Source: Citrobacter sp. Marseille-Q6884 (GTDB lineage Bacteria; Pseudomonadota; Gammaproteobacteria; Enterobacterales; Enterobacteriaceae). Taken from it: 64,000 nucleotides of DNA. Every line of letters starts with the position of its first letter. Position 1 is the first letter of the stretch. The notes below the pieces were generated by a model, which did not search any database, was not told where the DNA came from, and worked only from the letters and a program-made list of their open reading frames with translations. Where the stretch lies: NCBI RefSeq assembly GCF_945906775.1, contig NZ_CAMDRE010000001.1, positions 1,240,001 to 1,304,000 of the forward strand, read 5' to 3'. This document shows, piece by piece, positions 63,480-64,000 of the stretch. The position numbers were made by a program, and so were the translations under genes.

Positions 63480-64000
63480 ATGGACAGATTGACCCCCATC
63501 CGCTGTTGGCCTGCCATCATCTCGATCGTTATTACGCTGACCATCTGGTTTGTTATTCCTTGCCCACCTGAGGTGACGCCTGAGGCGTGGCATCTGTTGG
63601 CGCTGTTTATCGGCACAATTGCGGCGATTATCGGTAAAGCGATGCCTATTGGCGCTATCGCCATTGTGGCGATTATGCTGGTGGCCATGACCGGCGTGAC
63701 CCACCCCGGTAAACCGTCAGCGGCGTTGAATGATGCGCTGAGCGGTTTCTCTAACCAACTGATCTGGCTGATTGGTTTGTCCATTATGCTGTCGCAAAGT
63801 CTGCTGAAAACCGGGCTGGGCGCGCGTATTGGCTATGGGTTTATTGCTCTGTTTGGTAAAAGAACGCTGGGTATTGCCTGGGCATTAACCCTGGCGGAAA
63901 CGCTGATTGCGCCCGTGACTCCGAGCAATACCGCCCGTGGAGGGGGGATTATCCATCCCGTGATGCGCGCGATTGCCGATAGTCTGGGTTCTCAACCCGG
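63480..64000 (+). CDS. DASS-family (CitT/TtdT-like) transporter, cut by window end
   Basis: 173 codons present, open to the window end. Begins MDRLTPIRCWPAIISIVIT; contains ALFIGTIAAIIGKAMPIGAIAIVAIMLVAMTGV, FSNQLIWLIGLSIMLSQSLLKTGLGARIGY and the signature TPSNTARGGGIIHPVMRAI, diagnostic of the CitT/TtdT/YbhI dicarboxylate group. AAGGA lies about eight bases upstream. Substrate probably a di- or tricarboxylate. Confidence 0.9.
   Translation, partial: MDRLTPIRCWPAIISIVITLTIWFVIPCPPEVTPEAWHLLALFIGTIAAIIGKAMPIGAIAIVAIMLVAMTGVTHPGKPSAALNDALSGFSNQLIWLIGLSIMLSQSLLKTGLGARIGYGFIALFGKRTLGIAWALTLAETLIAPVTPSNTARGGGIIHPVMRAIADSLGSQP

Overview
The window is a stretch of enterobacterial chromosome. Gene order and protein sequences follow the E. 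coli/Salmonella backbone that runs from an rrn operon (rrnA position) through polA, glnALG, fdoGHI, rhaBADSRT, sodA, cpxRAP and pfkA to cdh. The proteins are nearly identical to E. coli in core genes but differ in accessory ones. A non-E. coli member of Enterobacteriaceae fits best, Citrobacter most likely; this is inferred from remembered protein similarity, not from a search.

Layout. 1-2754: the 3' seven-eighths of a 23S rRNA gene and a complete 5S gene, then a terminator. 2.8-8.5 kb: molybdenum cofactor genes mobB-mobA (minus), yihD, the Cpx-controlled srkA-dsbA pair, yihF, and acyltransferase yihG (minus). 8.5-13.7 kb: polA, sRNA Spot 42 (spf), GTPase yihA (minus), sRNA CsrC, and yihI. 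13.7-22 kb: a possible unannotated small membrane protein, hemN, tiny yshB, the nitrogen regulon glnA-glnL-glnG (minus) with its NtrC/sigma54 control region, and typA. 22-29.6 kb: yihLMN, then a low-GC SGNH hydrolase closely resembling the Salmonella effector SseJ, then yihX-yihY-dtd-fabY. The sulfoquinovose genes that separate yihN from yihX in E. coli K-12 are absent. 29.6-37.9 kb: a hormone-sensitive-lipase-type esterase, a complete yiiF-type antitoxin/PIN toxin pair, fdhE, formate dehydrogenase O (with an in-frame selenocysteine UGA), and fdhD. 37.9-41 kb: an accessory block (YgjV-like membrane protein, Crp/Fnr-like regulator, DUF1471 protein, AzlC/AzlD exporter with an XRE-cupin regulator) where K-12 carries yiiG and the frv genes.

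41-51 kb is an enlarged rhamnose locus: rhaBAD plus a lactaldehyde-reductase-like dehydrogenase coupled to rhaM, regulators rhaSR, transporter rhaT, and an arabinose/fucose-isomerase-like gene between rhaT and sodA. 51-64 kb: sodA, kdgT facing a putative 2-keto-3-deoxygluconate aldolase, yiiM, the Cpx envelope-stress system (cpxRA divergent from cpxP, whose 3' end carries sRNA CpxQ), fieF, pfkA, sbp, cdh, and two DASS-type anion transporters, the second cut by the window end.

Functional links inside the window: CpxR boxes occur both between cpxR and cpxP and upstream of srkA-dsbA. mobAB, fdhE and fdhD all serve maturation of molybdo-selenoenzymes such as FdoG. Repeats are short extragenic ones (REP/BIME, one ERIC-like). 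No IS element, prophage, tRNA or CRISPR array is visible.
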